This document shows positions 26,101 to 41,100 of a stretch of 64,000 nucleotides of DNA, in pieces; position 1 is the first letter of the stretch, and every line of letters begins with the position of its first letter. Under the pieces are notes generated by a model. The model was not told the DNA's origin. It ran no database searches and saw only the letters and a program-made list of their open reading frames with translations. The stretch covers positions 24,411,501 through 24,475,500 of the forward strand of contig NC_092568.1 of assembly GCF_037975245.1 (NCBI RefSeq). The letters are read 5' to 3'. A program made the position numbers and the translations under genes. This stretch comes from Apostichopus japonicus. Taxonomy: Eukaryota; Echinodermata; Holothuroidea; Aspidochirotida; Stichopodidae.

Positions 26101-29100
26101 TAGGGTAAGTAAGGTGGGTTTTACAACTAGGAGTAACCAATGGTTTTCCCACATCTGAAATGGTCTTCCAAAGTGAACTACAGTAAAAGTCCTAACAGTG
26201 TGAATTTGTTTGCGAACCTGACATGAAGCGTAAGTGTCAAGCTATGAAGTTTCTACTACATAAGCATGTGGCTCCTTAGTATCATAAAATATCATACAGA
26301 ACTTGACAAATAATAATGATGCTTCCAAAAGAAGTGTGGCTATCATGAAGGCATAAATGTACTTTTGTAGGAATTTCAAACTTAATTTTGATTCTATTGA
26401 CAAATACTCTTTGCAGTTCTCAGTTTAGCAAATGTACTGCAATTACTATTATAACTCCATAAAATGATTCATAGACACACAGTTCTACCCACTGATAATA
26501 CTATCAATATCCTTACAACACAGTAAACCTACATGTATTCATCATTAATAACTAATTAGCACTAATACTGTCTTTACTCACAAATTATTCATCTTCAACA
26601 TCTACCTCCAAGAACTTCACAAAATAGATTCACAAAGAGTCTGATCAACAACAAATTACCGTCCTTTTAGGCATTCCAAATGTGGCCTGTTCATGTTTGA
26701 CATGAAAAATATTCTCAGTATTGTACAATTCCAATAGAACACTATAACTGCAGTTATAAGCTTAAGTCTCAATAGCATTAAGCAGTGGTAGGAACCCCAC
26801 AGCCAGATTCACGACTCAATTCAAATACAAATCTCTAAACGAGCCTTTAGGCATTAGCTTTCTGATGAAGTGATCCACTCAATACACTTGGTGCTATACA
26901 GCTTCTGAAGTACTACACACACACACACACTGTGATAATATTCAACCACTTGCAACACACAACAAGACCAGCTAATCTCTATGGAATGTTGGCAGGCCTA
27001 CTATTTTCCATAAAACCTCAAACAATACACAATGCAGTTCACTAGCATCTATCTCTGTCAGGTGCACCTAACTCACCAGTGCTGCTACACACACAGTACA
27101 GAACTTACCTAGTATCCCACGGTACAGAATTAAAAATCAAACTTAAAAAAAACTTCCAGTTGAGTAACTTTCAACGTTGTCACTGATTTTTGTAAAGTTA
27201 TTCCAAATATATTCCATAAAATGATCCCACAGAAATGATTTCTCGGTTGTTTATGTTTTTGTCCAACTCTGCAAGTACCTGCTGCTTGAGGCACAGAGTC
27301 ACCTTACAGTGAGCATTTGTTGAGTTTAATCATGGGCAAGCTTAGAAAGCACAGATCACAAACCTGTGCCTCTTTCTACACAGGCACTGACCCTACATGT
27401 AGCCACATTCCACACATACCTGATCCAAAGTGGGTTCTTCCATTGTGCAGTGTGCGGGGCAATTTGGATTTTTCTTTTGGGGCAAAAGAAGCAGATTTTT
27501 ACTGTACAATGGGACTTTGGAATCAGTTGGTAGTTTACAAGAGTTGGGAACTGGTTTGCAGTAGAGACACACTTACAGGCTATTATTATATTTAGTCAGT
27601 ACATAAGTTTGGAGTGGTTTCATGAGCTGACTCATAAAATATAGAGTTACACAAGGATGAATTTTCAGCTGGCAATACTGAAACAGTTAATGCCCTTGAG
27701 AAGCACAGTATCATTTACACAAAAATATGTTGACATTTTCTTTGCCATTGGAAATGTTTACTTTCAAAGCAGACGGAAAAATTCACTGTTTAGTTTTATA
27801 TTGCATGTCTATTTCAATAAGTATGATCACCTTTACTCAAATTATATTCACAGGGAAAAAATTTATTGTTCTAATTTTGAATAGCTGTTTGGAAGGTTCT
27901 GAATTTAGACTCCTATAACTACTGTGATTGCTGAGTAACAAAACACTGTTAGACATCTTTACACTTTTATTACTCTTATTTTACATAGCAATACCAGAAA
28001 ACAAAATTTCACTCGTTTATTTATTTTTCTGTTGAAAACCAAAGTAATGTGAAACTAACCAGTTCTGTGACTTGAAGCAGTAATGACCAAATAACAATGG
28101 AAGAAAGAATTTTGGTGACAGGTGAACGTTTGAATCTTGCCAATCTTGCCTTTTAACCTTTCAGTAACTACTTCTGAGCCAAAAAAATTCTGTCACCATG
28201 AGAATATCTCAGACTGGATTTTAAGGCGGACTTCCTTTGAATATTTTAACACCAAAATTAACAGAAGATAGATACAGACTTTGTGGCTAATTGTCCCATG
28301 TACAGAAATCCTGTGACATATAGCAAATATCAATGCACTGGCAATGCCACATATGGCTACAATATATTCATGACAGTCTATGTTTTGAATATAAGTATTG
28401 GGACAGACACTACTGTCATTTAGCACTTTCCACTATTCAATGCATTATATCAATGAAAGTCTACTTGGCTAGACTGAGTTTGTTCCCTTTTCAATGAGAC
28501 ATTTAACTGTAACCCTTCCTCAATGTCTGAGGATAAACTGGACAGTAAGAACATCAAGTAACACACTTTTGGTCATTGTACATAAATTTTACCATCATGA
28601 ACCACAATAACAGTATCAATTACCTTGAAGAGCGATCCGAATGACTTCGGGGAAAATTAAATTATTTTGTGTACATGTACAGACCAGTGAACCTCTCCTA
28701 CAGTGCAACCTACACTGATACATAATTATATACATTATGGAAAGCAATGCTGATCATGATTAGCACCTGTGGTCTAAATTGAAATCAGATTGTTGTGGTG
28801 ATCATTTAACAGCCAATCAGCTGTAAGCATGCACACAGGATGCAAACCTCTAAAGCCAAAGAAACCAATTTCCCATATAGTTAAGGTATGTAAAAGCAAA
28901 TTCAAAACTTCCAAGATGAGCCCATCCTTTGGACTACTTGATTTAATCAAACAGGTATGAATTTTCGAGTGCAGAACAGACCGGCTTAAAATATAAAAAG
29001 TGACAGCCATCTAGAATATAACACAATGTTGTTGTTTCACAAAGCACTATTGTCCCCTCCATGCTATTATCCAACCTTAACCACAATAACAAAAGAATCA

Positions 29101-32100
29101 TTATAGATTGACATAGTCTTGGAGAGTTTACTTGAGTCACTTTTCTATTCATTTTTTTCTTCTTGCTTTTATTTACTTGAGTCACTAGGAAAACAATGAG
29201 TGGAGATCCCAGCTTGTACAACTTACCAAAGATAAAAGAGCAACTGTTGATGGTACAACCTACACATAAGTCAAGGATGAGTAACTATACAACGAGTTTA
29301 TTAAGGAGTGCAGCTTTTAAACAGGAACTGCATTCTTTCAAGGTTACACATAGATACAAATCCTGCATTCTGCCGGAACTTGAGCGAAACTTGTTGCATG
29401 TCCTTACATAACTTTAAAAAATTCATGTTTACACCCCCCTAGCCCCCACCAAACCCCCCCGCCCATCTCCCCGTCCTCGTTCCAGGTCCATTTTGCTTAT
29501 TACAGTTTCCATACAAACACTTTGAAGTCATGAAAAAAATACAAAAGTGCCATGTAGGCTAGAAATGATAAGGACCATGTATGTAACCACAACATAGTAC
29601 TGTCATTTATAAAAGAAGTTGAGACTGGAGTGTAGTGAATAGAGTCCAGCTTGTTCTTTTTGTCTTACATAATCTAATAAATCAAAGGTTACTTACACCT
29701 TCAACACAACTGAAATTAACAAGAAAGTTATTAGATATGATAATATCGGCCGCCATAGCAAACATTCATGTTAACAAATCTCACACAAGAAGCAAAACTG
29801 AGGGTACATGACTTACCTGCTTCACTCATAGATTTTCTTTTCACTCTCAGACAAATAGTCCTGGACTTAACACACTGAAAAGTAAGTGAAAGGGGGAAAA
29901 ATAGGTTATTTCTTCACTGTAAATGGGAAAAAATATATACAGAGTAGAGCAATGTCACCTCATTCAAACAATACTATGAGCTGTGTTTTTTATGAGGAAA
30001 ATTTTTTCCTCATTAATTAACTCAGTGTCAACTAAAATCAGATTTTATAGTATAAATATATATATCAACCATCTAAACTGTTTGTTGTATACACACAACG
30101 ATTACACCGGGTATCATTTAGGTGTTCAGCTAATCCCCCCTCCCACCCCCCTGCTCCAAACCAATTAGTACCAATGGCTGGTGAAAGGATAGTTTTATCC
30201 CATAATTTCAAGTGCACATGGTAGGGCCATTGCATGTTTACTATTTCCATTTCACACAGTATTATAGATCTACAGAATCAAACTAGTCTGGAGTTACTCT
30301 GGAATAGTTCCAAATTGAGACCCTCAAATCTTCCTCTTTGCAAGGATAATACAAATCATCAAAATCAAATTCTGATGCAGTGTCAGCTAATTTGATTCAA
30401 ACCAGCCGCTGTTTGATATTAACTATACAAATCATCAATAAGTTTGCTATCACTTGGATTTCCAGGCTTGCAATCTAACCAAGATCTTTGAAGGAGCAAA
30501 TTGACTTTTAAGGAAACAGATAATAAGTATGCACAGGTGTCAAAAGTTCTCCCTTCAGCACACAACTCTTTGACTAGAACTGGTTCATGCATCCAATTGC
30601 AGGTTAACTGCCATACAGGTTTCACCAGGTTAGTAAGTTACAGATTTTCCACAAAAACTTTGCAGGAATATGATGTAGATCTTTTGAATGGTAGATTTGG
30701 AAGGAAGAAGGTGATGATATCAGAGAGGGGTCACATGATGGGGCAGTGCAAGAATGTTAATACCAGAACTGCATACCATTCAGTCTGATTAAGAGATACA
30801 TAGCTGCTCCTAATACACCAGTTAAAAACTATTGTAGTCCAATACACTAAAACCAAACTGGGGTATTACAAAACCATGTAAATGTTTTGCAAAACATTTA
30901 AATTTACTCCTCAATTTCATTGTTCCAAGCAGATTTTGGCAGACTACCATCCCATCTGAGATGTGTTCAGGTATGGTAAACACAGATTCAACACAGAATG
31001 TGACTTGAAACCGGCTAGTATTTCAACTGACTCATCCCTAATGGAATCCGAAATCTCAAATCCCACAGAGAGTAAAGCTGACCTATTGGGTCATGACAGG
31101 TCATCAACAGGACAAGGTGTTGCAATACAAACAAGACCCTGGGGACACTAATATTTTCAAAACCTTGGGAAAAACCAAACTGTGGAATTTGAGTAAGAGA
31201 TCAAGTTTGATCAGGTGTGCAGTGGAATACAGTAACAATGCCTGACCATCTCCAGTATTATTTTACAAGGCTACAAACATCCCACATGGTGTTTGTCTGT
31301 CAGTATGTTGAGGGACCCTTTTAAAGATAGAGGCCTACGTATGTAACAGTAATCAGGTAATACAGTTAAGATAGACCACAGAGTTGCCCCTGGATAAATT
31401 GCATTTTAATAATCATTAATGGCTTAGCTCATATGTACTTGATACAGTTTCGTTGTGAGAACTGCATCATGGGAAAGCGGAGGAGATTGAGAAGAGAAAA
31501 CAAGAGAAAGAGATGTAGAAACAGACAAAATGACTTTGCACACAAATCAAACTGATACTTTATGGGTTTATTATATGGGATACATGGGATATGGGTTTAC
31601 TATATGGGTTTACTTGGGTTTGGTGTTTTGGGTTTTTGGGTTTAATATATGGGTTTATGATATGGGTTACTATATGGGTTTACTATATGGGATACTATAT
31701 GGAATACCATATGGGTTTAATTAATATTACAACTGAAATGATTTAACAGAAGGTTGCAAAAAGGGCTATTAAAACATATCAAAGGCAATTAGTTGTGCAT
31801 TTAGGATTCTTACAAACCATACACACCTCTACAAAACATCTTTGCACTCAAGATTCCTTTTCAGTGGCAATTTTACAATCCTGCCCACATGCCTGCCCCT
31901 ATCCTGTAATGCACCAGATATGGGAACTAACCTGTTGGATGTGAGTTATAACCTCTGCATGTGTCGCACTCTCTAAAGTGTTACCGTTGACTTCTATGAT
32001 CTCGTCTCCGACTTCAAGATCGGCTCTGTCGGCAGGAGAACCTGGAGTAAGGAAACGAAGAAGCACGGAAGTTTAGAAACTCAAAAACTCAGAGTTAATA

Positions 32101-35100
32101 GTCTGCCAAGCACTTGACACTGACTAGCTTAGATCAGTTTCCATTGTGGGGTTTTCGTTTTTTTGGTAGTCCTCCAACAATTCGTTTGGACAGTTCTAAC
32201 TGCCATTACCAAAGAACCAAAGAACTCAAACAGAAACTAGAATCCGTTCAAAACAGGGGTGCTCGGTTCGTAACCGCTGATTACAGAAGGACAAGCAGTG
32301 TGTCACACATGAAACAAAAACTGAAATGGGAACCGTTGGAGGAAAGAAGAAGAGTGACTAGGGTCTCCATATTACACCAAGCCCAATCGGGTCGCCTTGC
32401 CATACCAACGCAAACAATTCTGCGCCCGGTCGTCCGCTCTTCAAGACACGGATCTTACATTCAAATTCCCTGCAACAAAAACTGTTTAAAATTCTCATTC
32501 ATGCCAAAAACTCTAATAGACTGGAACGCCCTCCCACAACACATCAAAGAAATCGAGGACAAGGATAACTTTAAAGCGGCTGTCGCCCAACACTACAGCC
32601 AGAAACCAATCACAGCATAAACAAGACTGCACCACCCTACTCGTTTTACCCCTTTTAGAGGAGTTGAGTAGTATCACTCCAGATCCAGATTACATACTTG
32701 ACATTCTATGTCATTATGATATAGGAGGATTGAAAAATCCAATGTTTCAAACAACTTTTGTTTGATTGAATGTGAAGGATAACAATTTTTGTAATAGACA
32801 TATTAGCAAATATGCAATGATTTTGTGAGGACAAGTTAGGAAGACTGAAAATGTGTTACTCAGTACTACAAAACTTTTTCACCAATGTGTTGCATTTAGA
32901 ATAACATCCTTCCATATCACCAAAATGATCTTTGGCAGGTCACACACTATCATTACATTCCATCTTCTGTGATTTAATATCATAGCAACATATGGGATCA
33001 ACAGGCATCCTTGCCCTTGCCTCAGTCTCTTTCAATCTCAAGAAGAAACATTTGTTCCCCCACTCATTTCCAAAGAAAAGTACTAACAATGTCAGAGACA
33101 TCCCAAGTAAATTTCAAACTTGAAATATTTCAATTTTCTACAACTCCAGACAGTGTAGCATGTACTGTACTAAATGTTAACAATTAGAGGCCATATCTTT
33201 GACACACAAAAAAACCTTAAACAAAGCTGATACCACTGGTATGGTAATGTACTACTTGTGAACAGGCATAATAGTCTCCTACATGCACTGACTTGATCTG
33301 CTACTGTTGGTTCTCACACTTAGCACCATCTCCTCATGGGGCAGGGGCCCACACAGACTACCTTGTAATTGTCTTTTTGTGCCTCCCCACTAAAACGGAT
33401 GTCATTTTTCTTCGAGCAACAGACTGAAATAGTTGCACAAATTAATCCTTCCTCCAACCCCTAGCCCTCTCCTTTCTTTGATTAACTGAATCAGTAGTTT
33501 AAGCTCTTAGCTATGTGAACTGTGTGCAGTAAGTGCAGTTGGGTCTTAGTCACACAACACCACCGGTACCTACATCATCATTCACACCAACCTTGTTTCA
33601 TTGCCAACTGAAGAAGTTACTTGACATTCCATAGATATTTTATATTTGTGGCTGGGGGTAAGGAGGTCTAGAGATCAAAGCTATAAAAGTTACAAGATTA
33701 AGTCAAAGGTCTCACCATTATCAGGAAGGGGATCAAGTAGCACATACATTGAACCAAGAGCATTAAAAACCAGCTATCTCATTAAATATGTTAACAGCCA
33801 GATCATAACAAGAAATGTGAGGATTAAAGGTAGCAAAAAATATATAAATAAATAAACAAACAATAATAACCTAGACATAAAAACACTGAGGAAGAAACTG
33901 GAAAATACCAGCAAGGAAGATTTTCATAAAATGGTGGTAATTGGCCTGACCAAACAACTGGATCATGATATGTGTGAAAATTTGTGCGTTTTCTAATCCG
34001 CTATTGTGACTAAAATGGTATGGAAGGTTGTCAAAAATGGATTTAGAAAATTTACAGGTAATAAGTTATTATACATGTACTCTGTCCTTACTAATCCACT
34101 TTAATTCCCTTCCCCTCTCCCCTACCTCCATCTTTTCCCTTCTTACATCATCAAAAACAACTGAGTTGGATACTTGGCTTTAACTACTGACTGTTCCTAA
34201 ATGGACACAAAGACAGGCAGAGTGAATAATTGTTTTTAGTTCACAAAAAAACCAAAAGCAAAACAAAAATTATCATACTCAGTACAGTACATGTGTATCA
34301 AGACAAATTTTGATGAGACGGGCCAAATATATCACCCCTACTGTGGCATAACAATCTGAATTAAGGCAGGCAGCTTTAATATTATTTACCACATATTTAA
34401 TTAGTTCTATCCCATTCAAATCCTGCTGAGCAATTACAACTCCTTCATATCATCAAATATTGATAATTGTAGGTGAGTTTTAGTTTAGGATCATGTCTTA
34501 CCAGACAGAAAACCAGACATAATCAAGAAAGTTTGAGTACTGACAGGTAATGATTCCATACTAGTATGCAGAAACATAGTTTCCTTTCAAAGCAAGTTTG
34601 TTGAATTGAATTTGGTCATCATTTTAATGCTATGCTCAATACTGAATTAACATTAAAATTTAAGATAATATCTTGATTTGTCAAAGCACCAATTCAAATA
34701 TGGAGAAAAACAACATTCTGATATGCCTTATGAATGTGATAACACTTATTTATGAACAAGTATCTATTATATGAGAATCAAACCAAATTAATTATTCAAA
34801 TTCTCGTTAACATTGACTTTTTTGAGGGGAGGGGAGGGGAGCAGAAGGGGAGGGGGTGGGAGGATCTTAGTTGATTCTTTGTTGAGGGGAGGGTAGGGGA
34901 GCGGAGGGGAGGGGGTGGGAGGTTCTTAGTTGATTCATTGCAATTTTACTTTTAAGAAATACTGAGTTTGATGAAATTCAAGAACCAAACCGAAAAACTT
35001 GCCTTAAGGTGGAATTTTACATTTTACCTCATGGAAGAGAGTTCAGTCACACCATGGTTATCCCCGGGTAGAATGCTGCCTACACATGTTACCAACTTAA

Positions 35101-38100
35101 TTACCAACTTGAGAACACATGGCCAGTTTATAGGGCACACGAGATGAACTCAAATGTTAGCATACGCTACAGCAGAATGAACAAATTATATTAAAACGCA
35201 TTATCAGAGACCATGGCTGCTGGCGTGAATTAACCTAGGAAAGATATACCAATGGTATTAAACCCCTAGTATCTATTAAGTCATCTATTAAGTCACACAG
35301 TATATACATGTGTACATATCTATTCAGATATACCAATGGTACTAAACCTACAGAGAGGAAGAAGATACACATATATACTTGAGCTTGTAATGTAAATGTA
35401 CGATTGTTTCAGTCGGTGTTATAACAAATACAAACCAAACCATCATCTTCAACTTATTGATTATTACTGGCGAAGGATACTTGTGACAAAAAAACTCCCT
35501 TAAAAGAGCTAAGGAAACATTCAGTCCAGTTTGGGAGACATCATCACTGGAATGTTACATTGGGGGCACCACATTATCGTTGTGCGATGTGATGTCATCA
35601 TGCCAAAAGGCAAAAACATGTAACTTTTGCTTTTCTTGTTATATTTGCATAATATTTTTCTCATCACTACCGTAAATGTAAACATCAGTGTTAGGTTAAA
35701 TTTACAACAACTTTATGATTTATAGACTTGCACAAGTTTGCAGACTCAGTACATGTGAAAGAATATAAGTAAAACATAATCTCTGTCATACAGAAATTCA
35801 AAGTTTTAGCTTTTCACTTCTTAGCTCTGCATTGACATCTCCATTATGTAGGTTTAATCTGTGAGTTCACTTCTCCTTTAAATCTCAAGAAAGTATGTTA
35901 CTTTTCTATTAAAATATGGTAACAAAAGATGGTCAACACTACTACATTATCAATAACATTACACCTTAAAATAGAATGAATGACACAACACTAGTTTAGA
36001 ATGTTAGGGTTTATCTAGTTTAGTTTAGAGACCCAAGGATCAGAAAGCCTTACAGTAGCTTATTTGAGACTCTATCCTATGTTAGATCATTATCTGTAAT
36101 GGCCTAACTTATGACAATACACCTCTTCATACAAAGATACCAAACTTACATTTTCTACTAACTAAAAAAAAATGTAATTATACATGCCTTCCAAGGTTGG
36201 CAAATGAAAAAGATATCACCTTTAAGCCTTTTTCTCCCCTAAGAATGGGAAGAATTTTGCTACAATGCAACTCTAAAATCTCACAAGAGGGCAGTATTTA
36301 CAAAAATCAAAGCTTGTTATCTTCAGATGAATATAACATTTAAATTTCCCCAAATTTCCTCAGTTATTGAAACTATACATGGACACATAAAAAATGCTAA
36401 CCTTTTACAGAAATGTTGACTTGCACGATGAATTTCCATTTCTTTGTGACATTCATGTTTCCATGGTGACAGAAATTGGGCAAGGTATTCTTCCCTGAAC
36501 TTATGGTACCATCAAGCAATGCTTTTAGCTTATTGCTTCACCTATCAGTCTCTTTCACCGTTTTGGGCTATTATCTCAATTACAAATCAAAATATATCCT
36601 ATATTGTCCCTAGTTTAAGCCAGCTTCTCTTAGGCAATTTGATTCCTCCCATCGAAAAAAGACACTTCGTTCTGTTCACAACAGTCAAGTACCTCAAGTT
36701 GCTGAAGTTGATCTCTCAAATATACAACTGCAAAAAGAAACCAAAATTTATCGAATAGAAAAAGCCAGACAACTTTGTGCCTTCCTGCAGAGATACGCCT
36801 CAGGGTTTTCTCTCATTACGGAGTCAGAGGGCAGGACACTTGTCATTGTAAGGATGGGCTGTACAAGATATGAGTCATATTGTGATTATTCAAAGTAATT
36901 TATAACGATTACACAGGCATGTAATCATGATTACAATCACGATTACATTAAATGACAAAATGAATTTTCTGACTGTTTGTGAAGGGTATTAAGGGTCACA
37001 AGCTATTTCTACGTTGGCGTAGATGGTCCACATATGTTTTAGATGAACAGAGCTCTTAACTACTTAACAGAAATTGCAATATTTCTTTAAAATATTTTTT
37101 GTTTGGGTTTAATGACACTCTCACATCATAGCTCATTTATACATGTAGGTGCCAAAAAGGGTAATCAATGGAAATTTCAAAAATTGAAATGCATTAACTT
37201 ACAATTGAAGGTCAATCGATTACGATTACTTCACAAATTGTAATCGATTGTAATCGGTTAAGATTACTGACTGCGATTACTGATTACGATTTTCCGAAGC
37301 CTGTCTCAAGGGCAAAACATAAATGATCTGGTCGGAGCTCGAACCTGCAAATCTTAGATCACAAGTACAAGTCCACTGCCTTAAACACATACTACAATGC
37401 TCTCACCCTCTCAGAAACCAATTTGCCAATCATATAAATTACAAAATGCAATTTGAGGGAGGCAAACACAAACTTCAGTGTAAACAGGATATAAGATATC
37501 GTAAACTAGAATTAAAAAGCCTTGTCACACTAATGAATGTCAAGTATACCATATATTGGATATTGACTTTTTCCCCCAATTTTATTGATCTTTTTTTTTA
37601 AGGTATTGGTGCAAAGAAAAGAGTTGGTTTGTGTGTTTCAAAGGCTGTGTGTTACAAGGCAGTTATATATCAAGTGAGATACACATACAGTGTTGCATAG
37701 CTAATCAGTGAGTTAACTACAAAGCTTTATATTGTACATGTATGAATGAGCATGTAAACAACAGCGAATACAATTTTACCTCTCATCAAGCACTAATGAT
37801 GATTTGACTCTATATCAATACTGTATACATGTACTGTATTACTATTGCATCACCTAGCAACAGGTAAAATTTGCTTCATACATCTGTAAAAACAAGCAAT
37901 ATTTTTCCTTGCTTACATAGCAAGACAACTTATTAGTATTTTATACAGAATTCAGTCTTAATTCAAGGTTCAATCAACTTTGAATATGAGCGTCCAAGAT
38001 CTGGCTATATAGATCTTGAAGCAAAGACAGTCAGTGATATGTCAATCATAAAAAATCATAGCAGTAAACATCATCTATGTAAGTCTGAATACATGTTAAA

Positions 38101-41100
38101 CACAATCACCATAACATCATCCTTCTACTGGTGTTAGCACAACATTTGTTTCATTTTCCACTGCTAGTATCATATACCTATGATCATTCAGGTAAGACAG
38201 TGTGTGGAAAGGTTTGTTAAGGTTGAGAGGTAGCAGTAAGGGGAGTGGGGGAGGGAGGGGTCACTGAGGAACTCCCACCATTATTTGTTTGTTAAGGTTG
38301 GGAGGTAGCAGTTTGGGGGGGAGGGAGGGGTCACTGAGAACTCCCACCATTATTTGTTTGTGAAGGTTGGGAGGTAGCAGTAAGGGGTGGGGAGGAAGGG
38401 TCACTGAGGAACTCCCACCATTATTGGCAAGGAATCTCAATCAGTTGCGAGAAGTGAGATAAGTGAGATTTTCTGCACGATTTGTAAGAGCTTCCAAACA
38501 AATGCTTTGGATGGTAGAATGAGAAGAGAGGGCGGTAGACTGTGAATGGACCAGCCACGGTGAGAGGACGCTGCTAAAAAATGTCACCAAGAGCCCTAAA
38601 ACATGGTAGAGTGAGAGTAGAGTAGTTGTGTGAGGAGACGGGGAAGTGAGGAATGAAGAAAATTATGCTTTATTTGAAAATCAACTTAAAGAAAGCACAT
38701 TCACTAGTCAAAGGAGAATCTCTTTAATTGTGTGCAAATTTATTATCGCTATTACAACTATTATTGTCATTACTCTTACCACTGTTATTATTATTATTAA
38801 TATCGTTATTAGCCATCTCCCTTGGATGCGAGTGACATTTCGAGTCGATCCACTCGATTGGAGAGAACTACATAGTAGACGCATCTTGAATTCATTTACT
38901 CTCCTATTGCAGCACTTAAGTGGATATCACTCTGCCGACTAAAACAACTAGATATTCAAATAGTACCGCTGGCATGATTGACTGAGCAAAGAGGAAATAA
39001 TAACATAACGGACCATTCTGACAACGGGAGCAATTAATTTCGACTGCTCTGAAGGACTTCGTTCATGATCCTCTAGGGAAATCAGAACAAACAGATATCC
39101 CAGTCAGAATTTATAACAACTTCTTGCTCTTTTGTATGAAATCAGGCATCCACTTAATGCAGCAATTTAGCATTTTTGCTCCACCAATACAAGTCGCCGA
39201 AGCTTTCTTTGTGCGAATCTCCACCGGTACATTGCCACTGGCTTGATATCACATACCGTAATTTGAACACAAAACTGATGGATCTTTAAACATTGAAAAA
39301 TATGGCAGAGATTTCACTAGCAACAATGACTTGTGTGTGTAAAAGTAAGTTGGCCTGACGTTTTGATTCTAGCAGGATCTTCTTCAAAGGCTAAAATGAA
39401 TTTGATCCTGCTAGGATCGAAACATCAGGCCAACTTACTTTTACACATTCTCTTACACAGGCTCTCTAGTGGATAAGCAGTTTGCTAACAGTTTTATTTT
39501 ATTCTGAACAAAGACTTGTGATAGAACAAAGCGGTTACTTAAAATTATTCCACCCCTCCCACAAACTCTCAATCCCCCAACATCCCTCATGCCTAAAGCC
39601 CTGTGATGCTGGTGGTGTAGAGTTATAGTTCTTAATACTTTTAAAAGCAATGCATTTGTCAACATCAAGCCCAGTGACCTAGCTACAGTTACATCTTACA
39701 CCATCAAATTCTCTCAAAGAACAGGTGACATAACAATGAGCAGAATGCAAGAACTCAAGTGTAACCCACATGCTGCTATATTAGAATTCTAATATTTTTC
39801 TAAAATTTCAATCAGAAATGGGCTGTTCTGCATTCTAGGAACGTAGAGAAAGTTCACTTTGATTTTCCCCAGAAACAATTGTATAAAAATTCTTATGCAA
39901 AATTCTTAAGTGTGCTGCAGCACTACGATGAGTGTGATAAATTCTTTACATAGGCTGTAATAATACTGCAGCGGTGCCGTATAAAACCCACACACGTTTC
40001 TGGATGATACTTTTTATATCATAACAGTATCTTGTTTAAGTTGGATTTTGGCATTCTCCCAAATTTACCCCCTAATCGCCTGATTTTTTAGATGGTAAAA
40101 TTGTAAATCTCCTTTGTTATTGTGCAAGACAGGTTAGCATGTCTGACTTAAGTTAAATCACTGCAATGTTCTCTTCCGAATTGGAGCTGTTACTCCTTCA
40201 AAGAGTGCTCAACACATAGCTAGTCATTAGCCTGAACATATTAGTCTGAACATTAGTCATAAACCTGAACACTTTAAACACTAAATAACAACTACAGGCT
40301 TGATTCTCATGTACAATCTATTTTAGGCTAGCTATATCTACTATGGAAGTGTGGTAGACCTTAAGCATTGATGCATTGATTCCATTAGTTACCATATAAA
40401 CATAACCAACAATAAACATCCAATAAAGCTTGGCACATAGGAAGATGATTAATTGTCCACAATAAAATATTCTCAAAAGCGATGAATAGGGCCTGTACTC
40501 TTCTTTCACAGTCGAAAGAATAAATATACAGACATCATTCACATATATGAAGGAAACAGGAACTAAAACTCTTTAATTTTATAGGAATAGTACAACAACT
40601 GCAATGGCAAGCTACTACAGTACAACAGGCTAATATATTGTGTAATTTGGTGATACACATTTGTAATGTCACTGTTCACTATATCCCAAACACACACATC
40701 GAAGAAAACGATAGCTGTCAATAGCCGTATATGCACTGAATATTGTTAAAAATGGATATTGTGTACACGACCATGCAAGATGACAACACTAGTTTCACAC
40801 ATTGTCTATTATATACCAAGTATGCATGGCAATGAATGGCTTATAGCAAGTTCAAAGTCCATTCACATAGGTGGTAAAATGAAAAGACAGGCTTACCATA
40901 GAGTTTGATGGAGCCATCCTCAAGCTCGGTTACCATTATAATGTAACCACCCAGGTCCACTGAATTAGAGGGTGAGTTTGATGGACTAGCTGCCGTCCCT
41001 GCACCCATTTTGTTTGCAATCTCCAGCTCTCTGAGAAATAGCAATGTCGTGAACAGCTTTACGCTGCCTCTTGTCCTCACAGTGTTCTCTAGTCCAAAGT

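Larger units (their letters stand above)
22374..29816 (-). other. Intron 4, 7.4 kb
   Basis: It holds the candidate microexon (28624-28644), a 270-bp tandem duplication (24517-25050), a TGACCTTCAAGGTCA palindrome-like word (23880) and an AC microsatellite near 26913-26930. The rest is AT-rich with C runs and no coding signal. Confidence 0.8.

Noticed and set aside
37329-37403. Functional tRNA gene
   Set aside because: Only a T-arm-like GGTTCGAGCTC and part of the anticodon arm are seen; no acceptor stem pairing or A box.
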